A program made the position numbers and the translations under genes. Of a stretch of DNA of 64,000 bases, positions 62,732-64,000 are shown piece by piece (positions within the stretch are counted from its first letter, which is position 1; each line of letters opens with the position of its first letter). The notes below the pieces were generated by a model, which was given only the letters and a program-made list of their open reading frames with translations, was not told the origin of the DNA and ran no database searches. This DNA comes from Xenopus tropicalis (lineage: Eukaryota; Chordata; Amphibia; Anura; Pipidae): contig NC_030678.2 in NCBI RefSeq assembly GCF_000004195.4, positions 32,774,201 to 32,838,200 of the forward strand, read 5' to 3'.

Positions 62732-63722
62732 CTATAAGAAAGCAAACAAGGCACTTCTCACATACTTCCTTTCATTCAAGGAAAAACTTTAAAAATGTGG
62801 CTTGAATTATCTATTAAAAGTTTTCATAGGATTCAGATAACTATGCCCAGGAAAATGAGAAGCAGGGGAAAGCTAAAACAAAATGAATCAGTCTATCAGA
62901 AGGCCAACAATGGAGCTATTAAAGGTAAACCTCAACATTAACCTCACTATGGACACACAATTATTTATCCTCTATTATGGTGGTTGCCAAAGTGGAACCC
63001 AGGCTGAAGGCCAGATTAGCTGAAATCTGAAGGTGACTTGTTATTACCAGCATCGAGTATTACTAGAACTATGGGAACGTTATAGTTACCATCATGTTTT
63101 CATACCTTTTTAACAGAGTTGTGTGCTAAGTGAATGTTGAGGGCCTGAAACCAAAATCTCTGAAGACCCCCTGCTCTGCCAAGTGGCGGATAAGTATAAA
63201 AACAAAAAGAGCAGCAGTTGCCCAGCAGGATGAGAGAGGATAGATGTATGGAATTGCTTGGTCTAGCGCATGTATTTACCATTCCTGGCTGGAAGGGGCT
63301 CTTCACTCTTCGGTTCTCCAGCTCTTCCCAGATGACCGTTCTGTAGAATGAATGCTCCCGGATGTTTCCATTGACTCCAATTCTCTTATTCTCTTTCATC
63401 TCCAAAAGCTAAAAAAAATAAAAATAAACATGCATTTTAATATGTCACGTACCTCCTAGCATTAATATATATTATATATATTATACAAATTATTCTGTAA
63501 TAATAAATTCTTCTGTTTGCTGAAATTTACCTTCGGCAGGAGGTCCAGCATTTCCTGGCTCATGTAATAGGGGTAATTAGGCTTGTTCTTCTCTATAGCA
63601 TAGTACTGCCTTACAATACTGCCTGTTGGTGAAAATGGCAAGCGGCCCGTGGCCATTTGGTACATGGTAATCCCAAACGACCACCAATCCACGCCTGCGT
63701 TGTAATTAGCCTTTAATAGAAC
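62615..63722 (-). CDS. AGC-family, novel-PKC-like serine/threonine kinase, C-terminal three exons (5'-partial)
   Basis: Exons on the - strand are 63722-63531, 63408-63280 and 62731-62615, all in phase 0 with AG acceptors; the first two have GTAAAT donors. The first encodes VLLKANYNAGVDWWSFGITM, in which DWWSFG is kinase subdomain IX, then MATGRLPF. The second has NKRIGVNG with HSFYRTVIWEELE and PFQPGM, the end of the kinase lobe and start of the AGC tail. The third has EDFSYVDPNWEGQG and a stop, the hydrophobic motif with its phosphorylatable serine. The N-terminal lobe and catalytic HRD and DFG motifs lie beyond the window. It resembles the many PKC-like kinase copies in frog genomes; the exact orthologue is not clear. 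It is tail-to-tail with git1. Confidence 0.88.
62732..63279. other. kinase intron, no recognised feature
   Basis: Intron between the last two kinase exons. No repeat or exon recognised. Confidence 0.6.
63280..63408 (-). CDS. kinase exon: end of the kinase domain and start of the AGC tail
   Basis: The acceptor (- strand) is TATTTTTTTTAG and the donor is GTAAAT. 43 codons in phase 0: LLEMKENKRIGVNGNIREHS, FYRTVIWEELENRRVKSPFQ, PGM. The order (R-I-G-V, then H-x-F-[FY]-x-x-[IV]-x-W, then P-F-x-P) is typical of PKC-like AGC kinases. Confidence 0.88.
63531..63722 (-). CDS. kinase exon: subdomains IX-XI
   Basis: The acceptor (- strand) is CTTTTACAG and the donor is GTAAAT. 64 codons in phase 0. 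The exon boundary falls at the V of the APEV-type motif. DWWSFGITMYQMATGRLPF is clear, followed by YAIEKNKPNYPYYMSQEMLD. Confidence 0.9.
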
Positions 63723-64000
63723 CTGTAAAAGAAAATGAATACAGAGAAAACATAAGAAGCAGGGCTGCACTGATTCTTATCCTATAAATGCAATCGGTTT
63801 GCAATCAGTGCCACCCAGCAATGAGCATTTATTAAAAGTGTTCCTGGTTTTTCAAGTAATCTGAAAAGTATATTTTGAATTGGAATCCCCCATACATGTA
63901 TTCTGTATTCTGCTTCACCTAAAAAGAAGTGCATCTGCTCTCTAAATAGTAACATCATATTAACTGGGCACAGATCCCCCTACACCAGGTATCATCGGAC
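63723..64000. other. kinase intron, start of window-edge sequence
   Basis: No exon is recognised; upstream kinase exons must lie beyond the window edge. Confidence 0.5.

Overview
The window is vertebrate genomic DNA, almost certainly from a frog (Xenopus; I favour X. tropicalis, which is inference). It has short exons with GT-AG introns, and introns packed with amphibian-type transposons: TTAA-flanked T2/Kolobok-like MITEs, TWA-flanked Harbinger-like MITEs, hAT elements with 8-bp target duplications, CR1-type LINEs and a DIRS retrotransposon. No prokaryotic gene structure, CRISPR array or operon is present.

Positions 1-46,000 hold the git1 gene on the + strand (ARF GTPase-activating protein GIT1). 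Nineteen coding exons are placed, from the second half of the ArfGAP zinc finger (6580) to the stop codon (45952). The first coding exon, with the start codon and first CxxC pair, lies upstream of the window. Exon phases agree across every junction. The order is ArfGAP, ankyrin repeats, Spa2-homology domain, coiled coil and C-terminal paxillin-binding helical domain. One intron has a GC donor. A 27-nt microexon and an alternative terminal exon are proposed.

The introns hold about ten copies of one short-TIR MITE, several palindromic Harbinger-like MITEs (one inserted precisely into another MITE), two very long near-perfect palindromes, a duplicated tRNA-like unit and many simple repeats.

From 45,953 to 48,870 comes the git1 3' UTR and flank. 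An 896-bp hAT-type element (48878-49773, TSD TTCTAGAC) follows, and 16 bp beyond it starts an 8.8-kb DIRS-type tyrosine-recombinase retrotransposon (about 49790-58613) with inverted termini and an internal complementary region. Its ORFs are decayed by a 44-bp tandem duplication, stops and frameshifts. Its recombinase gene is split by a 3.3-kb CR1-type LINE on the - strand (53897-57214, 6-bp TSD AGTTAC), whose endonuclease-RT frame is open apart from one frameshift.

The last part (58.6-64 kb) is intergenic with a 320-bp CA repeat. It ends in the three last coding exons of an AGC-family, novel-PKC-like kinase on the - strand (62615-63722), arranged tail-to-tail with git1. Nothing here amounts to a clearly new multi-gene system. 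The most useful leads are the git1 splice variants, the long palindromes and the dated nest of elements.
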